Notes under the pieces: model-generated
What the model saw: the letters and a program-made list of their open reading frames with translations, nothing else
Told to the model about the DNA's origin: nothing
Database searches by the model: none
DNA from: Rhodoblastus acidophilus
Lineage (GTDB): Bacteria; Pseudomonadota; Alphaproteobacteria; Rhizobiales; Beijerinckiaceae
DNA: 64,000 nt
Direction: 5' to 3'
NCBI RefSeq assembly: GCF_025961575.1
Contig: NZ_JAOQNX010000025.1
Coordinates: forward strand, 1 to 64,000
Program-made: the position numbers and the translations under genes
Shown: positions 54,158 to 62,688 of the stretch, one piece after another
Layout of the letters: each line of letters starts with the position of its first letter
Position numbering within the stretch: the first letter of the stretch is position 1

Positions 54158-55090
54158 GTGCCGCCCTTTCCCGATCTCAAAACCATCGCCGAAGGCGGCA
54201 AGCGCGGCCTGTCCCGCGCCCTGGCCCTGGTCGAGACCCACGAGGGCACGGCTGAACTCGCCACCCTCCTCGACGCGGCGCTGGCGCAAACCCGCGCCCA
54301 TACCGCCGGCCTCACCGGCCCGCCCGGCGTCGGCAAATCCACGCTGACCAATGCGCTGCTGCGCGACTGGCGCGCGAAAAAAGAGACGGTGGGCGTGATC
54401 GCCGTCGACCCCTCGTCGCGGCGCACGGGAGGCGCGCTGCTCGGCGACCGCGCCCGCATGGCCACCGACCCCGAGGACCAGGGCGTGTTCGTCCGCTCCA
54501 TGGCCGCCCGCGACCGGCTCGGCGGCCTCTCCGACCAGACGGTCGCCGCCAGCGCGATCATGCGCGCGCTCTACGACCGCGTGCTGATCGAAAGCGTCGG
54601 CATCGGCCAGTCCGAGGCCGATATTTCCTTCGCCGTCGATACGGTGATCCTCTGCGTCCAGCCCGGCTCCGGCGACAGCCTGCAATTCATGAAAGCCGGC
54701 GTGATGGAGCTGCCCGACATTGTCGTGGTGACAAAAGCCGACATGGGCGACGTCGCGCAGCGGGCGAGAAACGAGGTCGAGGGCGCGCTCACCCTGTTCG
54801 AGCGCGACGACGACTGGCGCGTGCCGGTGATTTTGGCATCGGCGACCCATGGCGCCGGCGGCATCGCCGAACTGCACAAGGCGCTCGCCGATCACCGCGC
54901 CTGGGCCGAGGGCGCCGGCGCCCTCGACGCGCGGCGAAAAATGCAGCAACAGGCTTGGATCGACGAATCGATTCGCGCCCGCTTCGGGACCGAAGGCCTG
55001 TTTCACGCCAAGGGGGTGGCGGCGGAAGGCGGTCCCTTTACCCGAGAGCTGCAAATTGCGCGGGAACTGATCCGGCGGCTTGCAGGCTGA
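54158..55090 (+). CDS. MeaB/ArgK-family GTPase
   Basis: 310 residues from the GTG at 54158, which has AAAGG seven bases upstream; the frame is open to 54113. The P-loop GLTGPPGVGKST (about 56-67) is followed by VIAVDPSSRRTGGALLGDR and ARMATDPEDQGVFVRSMA, then IESVGIGQSEADI and a TKAD guanine-specificity motif. These GTPases load and protect adenosylcobalamin-dependent mutases such as methylmalonyl-CoA mutase. No mutase gene is in the window. The last 53 bases overlap the convergent small gene below. Confidence 0.92.
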   Translation: MPPFPDLKTIAEGGKRGLSRALALVETHEGTAELATLLDAALAQTRAHTAGLTGPPGVGKSTLTNALLRDWRAKKETVGVIAVDPSSRRTGGALLGDRARMATDPEDQGVFVRSMAARDRLGGLSDQTVAASAIMRALYDRVLIESVGIGQSEADISFAVDTVILCVQPGSGDSLQFMKAGVMELPDIVVVTKADMGDVAQRARNEVEGALTLFERDDDWRVPVILASATHGAGGIAELHKALADHRAWAEGAGALDARRKMQQQAWIDESIRARFGTEGLFHAKGVAAEGGPFTRELQIARELIRRLAG

Positions 55091-55256
55091 CGGCGTCCGC
55101 CATCAATTCGTCCGCATGCGCGAACGGCTGATGCGCCGCGGCCATGGCGTCGATTTCGCGCAGCCGCTCCTCCAGCGCCAGCAGGCGGCAATAGAGGTCG
55201 AAAATCTCGCTGCGGGTCAAACCGCGCGGCGCCTCAGGCTCGGATCCGTTTTCCAT
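55038..55256 (-). CDS. Small acidic hypothetical protein
   Basis: 72 residues from the ATG at 55256. The middle is a strong amphipathic helix (IFDLYCRLLALEERLREIDA) reminiscent of small coiled-coil proteins, followed by MAAAHQPFAHADELMADAV. No family is recognised. It overlaps the 3' end of the MeaB gene in the opposite direction by 53 bp, so the two may influence each other. Composition and start-site context are reasonable but not decisive. Confidence 0.45.
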   Translation of the reverse strand: MENGSEPEAPRGLTRSEIFDLYCRLLALEERLREIDAMAAAHQPFAHADELMADAVSLQAAGSVPAQFAALG

Positions 55257-55376
55257 GTCGCTGCGCCCTAGATCTGATTCGTCTCGGGACGAGGCTAGGC
55301 TAAGCTGCCGGTAGGTCAACCCGAGTAAATCGCCGACGGGCATGACAAGACGTTCGCCGCGCGCTATGATGGCGGG

Positions 55377-55709
55377 ATGGCGAATTGGCTGCGTCTCATT
55401 CTCTCTGTCGTCGCGCTCGTCGGCCTGCTGGCCGCGGGAACGGGCGGCGTTGCGGCCAAGAGCGCGCATCATTGCTGCCCCGAAATGACGTCCATGACCC
55501 TGGACGATCACGCGACCGACTGCGGCGATTCCAAAACCTTGCCGGATTGCTGTGTGTTCGGCGCCTGCGCGGTGCTGCCGCCGGTGGCGCCGCCGGTCGC
55601 CTCGACCGCCGCGCCGGTCGTGTTCGCCAAGACCGCCGCCGCCCTGCGCGACGACGCGGGTCCGCCGAGCCGCTCGCTTTCCCCGGATTTGCGACCTCCC
55701 ATCGCGTGA
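55377..55709 (+). CDS. Cys/His-rich exported protein of the efflux operon
   Basis: 110 residues. A signal peptide (about MANWLRLILSVVALVGLLAAGTGGVAA) precedes a short mature domain with HHCCPEM, DHATDCGD and PDCCVFGAC, seven Cys in all, likely metal ligands or disulfides. It resembles DUF2946-like proteins found next to heavy-metal RND genes. It is 83 bp upstream of the CusB-like gene, so it is likely the first gene of the efflux operon and may bind copper or a related ion in the periplasm. Confidence 0.75.
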   Translation: MANWLRLILSVVALVGLLAAGTGGVAAKSAHHCCPEMTSMTLDDHATDCGDSKTLPDCCVFGACAVLPPVAPPVASTAAPVVFAKTAAALRDDAGPPSRSLSPDLRPPIA

Positions 55710-55792
55710 AGCCGTCCCACGTTCCCCCCGAAAAAAGGGCGGGAGCGGCGCGTCTTCATGTTTGAGGCCGGTGCGCCGGCCGGGAGTCCAAA

Positions 55793-56950
55793 ATGCTTTT
55801 TTCTCGCCTGACGGGCGCGCTCGCGCTCGCGGCTTGCCTCGCCTGCGGCGTCCTCGCCGCGCAAGCCGAGGAGGCCGCGCCAAAGCGCATCCTCTATTAC
55901 CGCAATCCCATGGGCCTCGCCGACACCTCCATGGTTCCGAAAAAGGACGGGATGGGGATGGACTACATCCCCGTCTACGAGGGCGAGGAGGACGAGACCG
56001 CCATCAAAATCGCGCCGGGAAAGGTTCAGCGCACCGGCGTGCGCTCGGAACCGGCGACCCGCCGCATCCTGGCGACACGAATCCGCGTCCCCGGAACCAT
56101 CCAGCTCGACGAGCGCCGCATCACCCTGGTCTCCACCCGCGCCACCGCCTTCATTGAAGGGGTCGCCGAGGTCACGACCGGCGAAAGGGTGAAAAAGGGC
56201 CAGGTCCTGTTCCGGTTCTATTCGCCCGAAATCGCTTCCGCCGCCGCCCAATATTTCGCCAACCCCGGCTTTGAAGGCGCGCGACGCCGGCTTGACGTGC
56301 TCGACGTCCCCCCCGAATTCATTGCGGAGATCGACCGGGCGCGAAAAATTCCGTTGAGCCTGGAATGGCGGGCGCCGCGCGACGGCATTGTCTTCGAGCG
56401 CAACGCGTTTGAGGGCATGAAGGCCGAGCCCGGGCAACAACTGTTCAAGATCGTCGACCTGCAAAAAGTCTGGGCGCTGGTCGATGTCGCCGAGCGCGAT
56501 TATGCGCGCATCAAACCGGGGCAAAAAGTCTTGGTCCAGGCGCGTGGCATGCCGGGCCAAAATTTCTCCGGCGTGGTCAGCCTCGTCTATCCGCAGATCA
56601 GCAAGGAAACCCGCACCGCCCGCGTGCGCGTCGAACTGCAAAACCCCGACCTGGCTCTGCGCCCCGACATGTATGTCGACGCCGAAATTTTTGCCGGCGA
56701 CGACGACAAAATCATCGCCGCGCCCGACGGCGCAATCATCGATTCCGGCGCAAAGCAGCTCGTACTGCTCGACCTGGGCGAGGGCCGTTTCGAGCCGCGC
56801 GAGGTCAAGCTCGGCCGGCGCGGCGACGGTTTTGTCGAAATCCGCGAAGGCGTGGCCGAGGGCGACAAATTGGTGACCTCGGCGAACTTTTTGATCGACG
56901 CCGAGAGCAATCTGAAAGCGGCGCTGAAAAATTTCGGAGAGCCCAAATGA
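55793..56950 (+). CDS. cusB: Heavy-metal RND efflux periplasmic adaptor (CusB-like)
   Basis: 385 residues. The signal peptide ends VLAAQA. An N-terminal heavy-metal-binding segment (ILYYRNPMGLADTSMVPKKDGMGMDY, quoted positions about 33-58, with its Met cluster) is typical of CusB/CzcB-type proteins and binds Cu(I)/Ag(I) through Met. The membrane-fusion core follows: RIRVPGTIQLDERRI, then barrel-sandwich hybrid GVAEVTTGERVKKGQVLF and beta-barrel ARIKPGQKVLVQARGMPGQ. It bridges the inner-membrane pump to an outer-membrane channel. Its stop overlaps the next gene's start (ATGA). Confidence 0.92.
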   Translation: MLFSRLTGALALAACLACGVLAAQAEEAAPKRILYYRNPMGLADTSMVPKKDGMGMDYIPVYEGEEDETAIKIAPGKVQRTGVRSEPATRRILATRIRVPGTIQLDERRITLVSTRATAFIEGVAEVTTGERVKKGQVLFRFYSPEIASAAAQYFANPGFEGARRRLDVLDVPPEFIAEIDRARKIPLSLEWRAPRDGIVFERNAFEGMKAEPGQQLFKIVDLQKVWALVDVAERDYARIKPGQKVLVQARGMPGQNFSGVVSLVYPQISKETRTARVRVELQNPDLALRPDMYVDAEIFAGDDDKIIAAPDGAIIDSGAKQLVLLDLGEGRFEPREVKLGRRGDGFVEIREGVAEGDKLVTSANFLIDAESNLKAALKNFGEPK

Positions 56951-59900
56951 TCGGCCGCCTCATCGCCTGGTCGGCGCGCAATCTCGTGCTGGTCTTCATC
57001 GCCACGGCTTTTCTGGTCGCCGCCGGCGTCCAGGCCGTCAAAACCCTGCCGCTCGACGCGCTCCCCGACCTCTCCGACGCCCAGGTCATCGTCTACACCG
57101 AAGTTCCCGGACAGGCGCCGCAGGTGGTCGAGGATCAGCTCACGTACCCGCTCGCCAGCGCCATGCTCACCGTGCCCAAATCCAAAGTGGTGCGCGGCTT
57201 CTCCTTCTTCGGCGTCTCCTTCGTCTACATCATTTTTGAAGACGGGACGGACTTGTACTGGGCGCGCTCGCGCGTCCTCGAATTTTTGGGCGCGGCTGGG
57301 AAAAAACTGCCCGCCGGCGTCACGCCAACCCTGGGCCCAGACGCCACCGGCGTCGGCTGGGTCTATCAATACGCCGTCGTCGCCAAACAAATGACGCTCG
57401 CCGAACTGCGCTCGCTCCAGGACTGGACCCTGCGCTACGGCCTCGCCAAGGCGGAAGGGGTGGCGGAAGTCGCCAGCGTCGGCGGTTTCGTCAAGCAATA
57501 TAACGTTGTGGTCGATCCGAGCCGCCTCAAGGCCCTCAACATTCCGCTACAAAAACTGCGCGACGCCATTCGCGCCAGCAACGCCGATGTCGGCGGCCGC
57601 AGCGTCGAACTCTCGGAATTCGAATATATTGTTCGTGCGCGCGGCTATCTTCGCGGCGTCGCGGACCTTGAAAACATCGTGCTGAAAGCGGAGGGCGGCA
57701 CGCCGCTGCTGCTCAAGGATGTGGCGCGCGTGGAGATCGGCCCCGACGAGCGACGCGGCATCACCGAATTGAACGGCGAAGGCGAGGTCGCCAGCGGCAT
57801 CGCCCTGCAGCGCTACGGCGCCAACGCGCTCAGCGTCATCGACAACGTCAAGGCGACGCTGGCGCAACTCGCGCCAAGCCTCCCCAAGGGCGTCGAAATC
57901 CTGCCGGTCTACGACCGCTCGCAGCTCATCCATGCCGCCATCGAAACGCTCAAACACACGCTCGCCGAGGAAAGCGTCATCGTCGCGCTGGTCTGCATCA
58001 TCTTCCTGCTGCATGTGCGCAGCGCGCTGGTCGCCATTATCATGCTGCCGGTGGGCGTGCTCATGGCCTTCGCCGCCATGAAATTTTTCGGCCTCAGCTC
58101 CAATATCATGAGCCTCGGCGGCATCGCCATCGCCATCGGCGCCATGGTCGACGCCGCCATCGTCATGATCGAGAACGCCCACAAGCATCTGGAGCGCGCC
58201 CCGCCGGAAAAACCGCGCCTGGAAATCCTCATCGAGGCGGCGACCGAGGTCGGCCCAGCCCTGTTCTTCAGCCTGCTGGTGATCACGGTCTCGTTCCTGC
58301 CGATCTTTTCGCTGGAGGCGCAGGAAGGCCGGCTGTTCAGCCCGCTCGCCTACACCAAAACGTTTGCGATGGCGGCGGCGGCGTTTTTGTCCGTGACCCT
58401 GGTCCCGGCGCTGATGGTGGTTTTTGTCCGCGGTAAAATCGTCGCGGAGGCCAAAAACCCGATCAATCGCTTCCTGATCTGGCTTTACCGCCCCGTAATC
58501 CGCGTCGTCTTACGCGCCCGCGTCGCCACAATATTGCTGGCCGTGGCCATCCTCGCCGCGACGGCGCTCCCCGCGCAAAAAATCGGCAGCGAGTTCATGC
58601 CGACGCTCAACGAGGGCACGCTGCTCTACATGCCGACAACCCTGCCGGGCCTGTCGGTGACCAAGGCGGCCGAACTGCTGCAAACCCAGGACCGCATCAT
58701 CAAAAGTTTTGCCGAGGTCGAAAGCGCCTATGGCAAGGCGGGCCGCGTCAACAGCGCCACCGATCCGGCGCCCACAGAAATGTTCGAGACGGTGATCCAG
58801 CTCAAGCCTAGGGAGCAATGGCGCCCAGGCCTGACCGTGGAAAAACTCATTGCCGAGATGGACGCGGCGCTGCAATTCCCCGGCGTTTCCAACGCCTGGA
58901 CCATGCCGATCAAAGGCCGGCTCGACATGCTCTCGACCGGCATCCGCACCCCGGTCGGCGTCAAAATCTTCGGCCGCGATCTCAACGAGATCGAAGGCCT
59001 GGCGCGGCAGGTCGAAAGCGTCCTCAAAAACGTGCCGGGCACATCGAGCGCCTATGCCGAACGCATCATCGGCGGCTATTATCTCGAGGTGGTTCCCGAC
59101 CGTTCCGCGCTCGCCCGCTACGGCCTGATGATCGGCGACGTGCAGGACGTGATCGCCGCCGCGCTCGGCGGCGAGACGGTGACGACCACGGTCGAAGGCC
59201 GCGAACGCTATGGCGTCAACATCCGCTATCCCCGCGATGACAGGTCGTCGCCGCAGGCCATCGCCGATGACGTGCTGATCCCGCTGCCGAATGGCGGAAC
59301 CACGCCGCTCGGCGAGGTCGCCAAGGTGCAGCTCGCGCGCGGCCCCACCTCGATCCGCACCGAGAACGGACAGCTCGCGGCCTATGTCTTTGTCGACGTG
59401 CGCGACCGCGACATCGGCTCCTATGTCGCCGAGGCCAAGGCGGCGGTGGCGCAGTCCGTCAAATTCCCGCCCGGCGCCTATGTCACATGGAGCGGTCAGT
59501 ACGAATATATGGAGCGCGCGGCGGCGAAGCTGAAACTCGTGATTCCTGTCACGCTGCTGCTGATCCTGCTGTTGCTGTACCTCAACTTCCGCAGCCTCAC
59601 CGAAACGCTGATCGTGATGGCCTCGCTGCCCTTCGCGCTGGTCGGCGGCGTCTGGCTGATGGCTTCTCTCAACTTCAACATGTCGGTGGCGGTCGCGGTC
59701 GGCTTTATCGCGCTGGCCGGCGTCGCCGCCGAAACCGGCGTGGTCATGCTGATCTATCTCGACCACGCCCGCCGCGAACTGATGACGGCGCGCGCCAAGC
59801 AGGGCGCGCCGTTCACCCGCGAAGATCTGCACCGCGCCATCATGCTCGGCGCGGTCGAGCGCGTGCGCCCAAAGATGATGACGGTGGCGGCGATCATGGC

Positions 59901-60120
59901 CGGCCTCCTGCCCATCCTGTGGAGCACAGGCGCAGGCTCCGAAGTGATGCAGCGCATTGCGGTGCCGATGATCGGCGGCATGGTCTCGTCGACGCTGCTG
60001 ACCCTGATCGTCATCCCGGCGATCTACGATCTCGTCAAAGGTTTTGGCCTGCCGCGCGAAAACGCGACGGCGCGCCAACCCGTCCTAACTCAGCACAGCG
60101 GCCCCATCGCCGCCGAATAA
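56947..60120 (+). CDS. cusA: Heavy-metal RND efflux pump (CusA/CzcA family)
   Basis: 1057 residues, full length. The protein starts MIGRLIAWSARNLVLVFIAT. Twelve transmembrane helices and two large periplasmic loops fit RND architecture. The TM4 segment GGIAIAIGAMVDAAIVMIEN carries the proton-relay Asp and nearby Glu typical of the HME branch. The periplasmic cleft is Met-containing (SNAWTMPIKGRLDM), as in CusA. It expels monovalent copper/silver or divalent zinc/cobalt/cadmium using proton flow; the CusF-like gene downstream favours Cu/Ag. Start and stop are tightly packed with the neighbours. Confidence 0.94.
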   Translation: MIGRLIAWSARNLVLVFIATAFLVAAGVQAVKTLPLDALPDLSDAQVIVYTEVPGQAPQVVEDQLTYPLASAMLTVPKSKVVRGFSFFGVSFVYIIFEDGTDLYWARSRVLEFLGAAGKKLPAGVTPTLGPDATGVGWVYQYAVVAKQMTLAELRSLQDWTLRYGLAKAEGVAEVASVGGFVKQYNVVVDPSRLKALNIPLQKLRDAIRASNADVGGRSVELSEFEYIVRARGYLRGVADLENIVLKAEGGTPLLLKDVARVEIGPDERRGITELNGEGEVASGIALQRYGANALSVIDNVKATLAQLAPSLPKGVEILPVYDRSQLIHAAIETLKHTLAEESVIVALVCIIFLLHVRSALVAIIMLPVGVLMAFAAMKFFGLSSNIMSLGGIAIAIGAMVDAAIVMIENAHKHLERAPPEKPRLEILIEAATEVGPALFFSLLVITVSFLPIFSLEAQEGRLFSPLAYTKTFAMAAAAFLSVTLVPALMVVFVRGKIVAEAKNPINRFLIWLYRPVIRVVLRARVATILLAVAILAATALPAQKIGSEFMPTLNEGTLLYMPTTLPGLSVTKAAELLQTQDRIIKSFAEVESAYGKAGRVNSATDPAPTEMFETVIQLKPREQWRPGLTVEKLIAEMDAALQFPGVSNAWTMPIKGRLDMLSTGIRTPVGVKIFGRDLNEIEGLARQVESVLKNVPGTSSAYAERIIGGYYLEVVPDRSALARYGLMIGDVQDVIAAALGGETVTTTVEGRERYGVNIRYPRDDRSSPQAIADDVLIPLPNGGTTPLGEVAKVQLARGPTSIRTENGQLAAYVFVDVRDRDIGSYVAEAKAAVAQSVKFPPGAYVTWSGQYEYMERAAAKLKLVIPVTLLLILLLLYLNFRSLTETLIVMASLPFALVGGVWLMASLNFNMSVAVAVGFIALAGVAAETGVVMLIYLDHARRELMTARAKQGAPFTREDLHRAIMLGAVERVRPKMMTVAAIMAGLLPILWSTGAGSEVMQRIAVPMIGGMVSSTLLTLIVIPAIYDLVKGFGLPRENATARQPVLTQHSGPIAAE

Positions 60121-60130
60121 GGAGAAGCCT

Positions 60131-60451
60131 ATGCAAAAAATCTGTCTCGCCGCCGCGCTGGCCGCCGCCATTCCCCTCGCCGCAATCCCCGCGCGCGCCG
60201 CCGAAAAAATCGTCGTCGCTCAAGCGGAAAAACCAACAGGCGAGGGCACGGTCAACAGCATCGACGCCGCCAGCAAAAAACTCAACATGACCCATGGCCC
60301 CGTCGCGGCGCTCAAATGGCCTGGGATGACCATGGATTTCAATGTCGCGCCCGGCGTCGATCTGAGCGCGCTCAAGAGCGGCGAAAAAGTCGTGTTCACT
60401 CTGTCGCGCGGCGCCGGCGGCTATGTGATCGACAGCATCAAGCCGCAATAA
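60131..60451 (+). CDS. cusF: CusF-like periplasmic metallochaperone
   Basis: 106 residues with a signal peptide ending ARAA. The Cu(I)-binding motif of CusF is present: His in THGPVAALKWPG, the capping Trp, and the two Met in GMTM. The small OB-fold beta-barrel ends YVIDSIKPQ. It delivers copper or silver to the CusBA pump. Only ten bases separate it from cusA, so it is part of the operon. Its end abuts the stop codon of the convergent ABC-2 permease gene at 60452. Confidence 0.93.
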   Translation: MQKICLAAALAAAIPLAAIPARAAEKIVVAQAEKPTGEGTVNSIDAASKKLNMTHGPVAALKWPGMTMDFNVAPGVDLSALKSGEKVVFTLSRGAGGYVIDSIKPQ

Positions 60452-61561
60452 TCACTGCACCTTGCGCTGGAACATCCAGGCCGCCGAGGCCATGGTGACC
60501 ACAGCGACGACGGCCATCGGCCAGATGCGCTGCGCGACAAGCCAGAACGGCATGTCGCGCAGAAACAGCCCGCGCACGATGACCAGAATGTGGGTGAGCG
60601 GATTGGTCAGCGCGAGCGGCTGCAGCCAGTCCGGCATGTTCTGCACCGGCGAGGAAAAACCCGACAGCATCATCGCCGGCATCATCACCAGCATGATCCC
60701 CATCATCGCCTGCTGCTGCGTCGACACCAGCGAGGAGATGAACAAAGCGATGCCGATCACCGCGATCAGAAACACGGTCAGCGACAGGAACAGCATCGCC
60801 GCCGAGCCCAGCAGCGGAATGCCGAACAGCAGGATGACAATGCCGGTGATGACGACGCATTGCGCAAGGCCCACCAGCAGCCCGGGCGCGGCCTTGCCGG
60901 AGATGATCTCTAGCGGCTGCAAGGGCGACACCAGCAATTGCTCGAACGTGCCCAACTCGCGTTCGCGCGCGACCGACATGCCGACCATCATCAGCACCAT
61001 GGTCATCGGCAGGGTCGCGATCAAGACGGGGACCATGGCGTTGCGATAATCGCGATTGGGATTGTACCAGCTGCGGTCGACGATGCGGCTGTCGGCGCTG
61101 ACATTCTCGGGCGCAAAAGCGTCGGTCCCGAACTGGCTGATGATGGTGTTGAGATAGGAGTTGACGATCTGCGCGCTGTTCGACTTGCGCCCGTCGAGCA
61201 GCACCAAAACATCAGGCGTCTCGCGCGCGGCGAGCTTGCGGGAAAAATCCTGGCCGATCTGAACGACCACCATCACCTCCTGGCGGTCGATGGCGGCGCG
61301 CGCGGCAGCCTGGCTGTCGTAGCGGCGAATCTCGGAAAAAGCGGAGGCGCGCTCGAACCGGCTGATGAGCTGTTGCGATTGCGCGCCCCAATCCTGGTTG
61401 ACCACGCCGACCGGCACATTGGTGACTTCTATGGTCGCTGCGAAGGCGAACAGAAAAACCTGGATCAACGGCGGCATCACCAGCGCGACGCGGGCCTTGG
61501 GGTCGCGAAAGGCGGCGAGCAGCTCCTTGACGACCAATGCGGAAAGGCGGGTCCACAGCAT
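60452..61561 (-). CDS. ABC-2 type exporter permease
   Basis: 369 residues from the ATG at 61561; the same frame is open through the previous gene but antisense shadows explain that. The N-terminal helix (VALVMPPLIQVFLFAFAATI) is followed by a large extracytoplasmic loop (about 50-190) and then five membrane helices, with RERELGTFEQLLVSPLQPLE, the cytoplasmic coupling segment, and QQQAMMGIMLVMMPAMMLSGF. This is the YhhJ/YbhR/YbhS type. With the next two genes it forms a drug/bile-salt-like exporter. Five bases separate it from the upstream permease. Confidence 0.9.
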   Translation of the reverse strand: MLWTRLSALVVKELLAAFRDPKARVALVMPPLIQVFLFAFAATIEVTNVPVGVVNQDWGAQSQQLISRFERASAFSEIRRYDSQAAARAAIDRQEVMVVVQIGQDFSRKLAARETPDVLVLLDGRKSNSAQIVNSYLNTIISQFGTDAFAPENVSADSRIVDRSWYNPNRDYRNAMVPVLIATLPMTMVLMMVGMSVARERELGTFEQLLVSPLQPLEIISGKAAPGLLVGLAQCVVITGIVILLFGIPLLGSAAMLFLSLTVFLIAVIGIALFISSLVSTQQQAMMGIMLVMMPAMMLSGFSSPVQNMPDWLQPLALTNPLTHILVIVRGLFLRDMPFWLVAQRIWPMAVVAVVTMASAAWMFQRKVQ

Positions 61562-61566
61562 GGTTT

Positions 61567-62688
61567 TTAGTCCAGCCGCTGGCGCGTTTTTCGCGCGGTG
61601 AGGGTGAACAAAGCGGTGGCCATGGCGAGCAGCACAAGGCTTCCCGGAAGGATCACCGCCCAGATGTCGCCGGCGAGAAAAATGGTTTGCAGCCCCGGCA
61701 CGTAATAATAGGCCGGCACGATGCGCGCAAAAGCGCGCAACGGCGCCGGCATGCTCGCGACCTCGAACAGGAAGCCGGAGAAGTAAAGGCCCGGCAAAAA
61801 GGCGACCAGCATGGCGATCTGGCTGGCGATGAATTGTGTGCGCGCCACGGTCGAGATCAGCAGGCCGATGCTCAGCGCCACCATCAGGAACAGCGCGGTG
61901 AAGGCGGTGAGGACGAGAAACGAGCCGCGCAGCGGAATGTCGAACACGAACAGGGACGCGGCGACGCACACGCCCATGGCGATCATGCCGAGCACGAAAT
62001 TCGGCACGAGTTTGCCGATGATGAATTCGACCACGCCGACGGGGGTCGCCAGCAGCGCCTCCATCGTGCCGCGCTCCCATTCGCGCGACACGACCAGCGC
62101 GGTGAGCATGGAGCCGATCATCATCTGGATCAGCGAGATCGAGCCGGGCACGAGAAAGCGGCGGCTTTGCAGCTCGGGATTGAACCAGAACCGCGATTTG
62201 ATGTCGATCTGACCGGGGGGAGACGCCTCGGCGCCGAGGCCCCGCTGTTCCCGCCAAGACGCCCAGGCACCCTGCATGTAGCCGGTCACCAGCGCAGCGG
62301 TGTTGGGATCGCTGCCGTCGGAAATGACCTGGATGGCGGCGGTGTCGCCGCGCGAAAGACGCGCCGAAAAATCGCCGGACAGAACGATCACGCCATTGAG
62401 CTTTCCGGCGGCGAGATCGTCGACGAAGGCGCGGCGATCGGACGATTCCTTGACGTCGAAATAGGGCGTGTTCGACAGCGCCACCAAGAATTCGCGCGCG
62501 GCGGGCGTCGGCTCCTCGATCACCAATCCAACTTTCAGCCGCGTGGCGTCGAAGGAAATGCCGAAGCCGAACAGAAAGAGCAGGAGAGCCGGCAGCACGA
62601 AGGCGACGACAAAACTGGAGGGGTCGCGCGACACCTGCCGCGTTTCCTTGATGATCAGGGCGCGGATGCGCCGCCAGCGCGCGTTCAT
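61567..62688 (-). CDS. ABC-2 type exporter permease
   Basis: 373 residues. The topology is the same as its neighbour: a first helix FVVAFVLPALLLFLFGFGI, an extracytoplasmic domain of about 150 residues, then helices with VVSREWERGTMEALLATPV as the coupling motif and YFSGFLFEVASMP near the end. It starts inside the stop codon of the ATPase gene (ATGA overlap), so ATPase and both permeases are translationally linked in one operon, as in ybhFSR or yhiI-rbbA-yhhJ clusters. Confidence 0.9.
   Translation of the reverse strand: MNARWRRIRALIIKETRQVSRDPSSFVVAFVLPALLLFLFGFGISFDATRLKVGLVIEEPTPAAREFLVALSNTPYFDVKESSDRRAFVDDLAAGKLNGVIVLSGDFSARLSRGDTAAIQVISDGSDPNTAALVTGYMQGAWASWREQRGLGAEASPPGQIDIKSRFWFNPELQSRRFLVPGSISLIQMMIGSMLTALVVSREWERGTMEALLATPVGVVEFIIGKLVPNFVLGMIAMGVCVAASLFVFDIPLRGSFLVLTAFTALFLMVALSIGLLISTVARTQFIASQIAMLVAFLPGLYFSGFLFEVASMPAPLRAFARIVPAYYYVPGLQTIFLAGDIWAVILPGSLVLLAMATALFTLTARKTRQRLD

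Noticed and set aside
58510-60078. 522-codon minus-strand frame opposite cusA
   Set aside because: Shadow of the RND pump gene, with His/Arg/Asp-rich composition.
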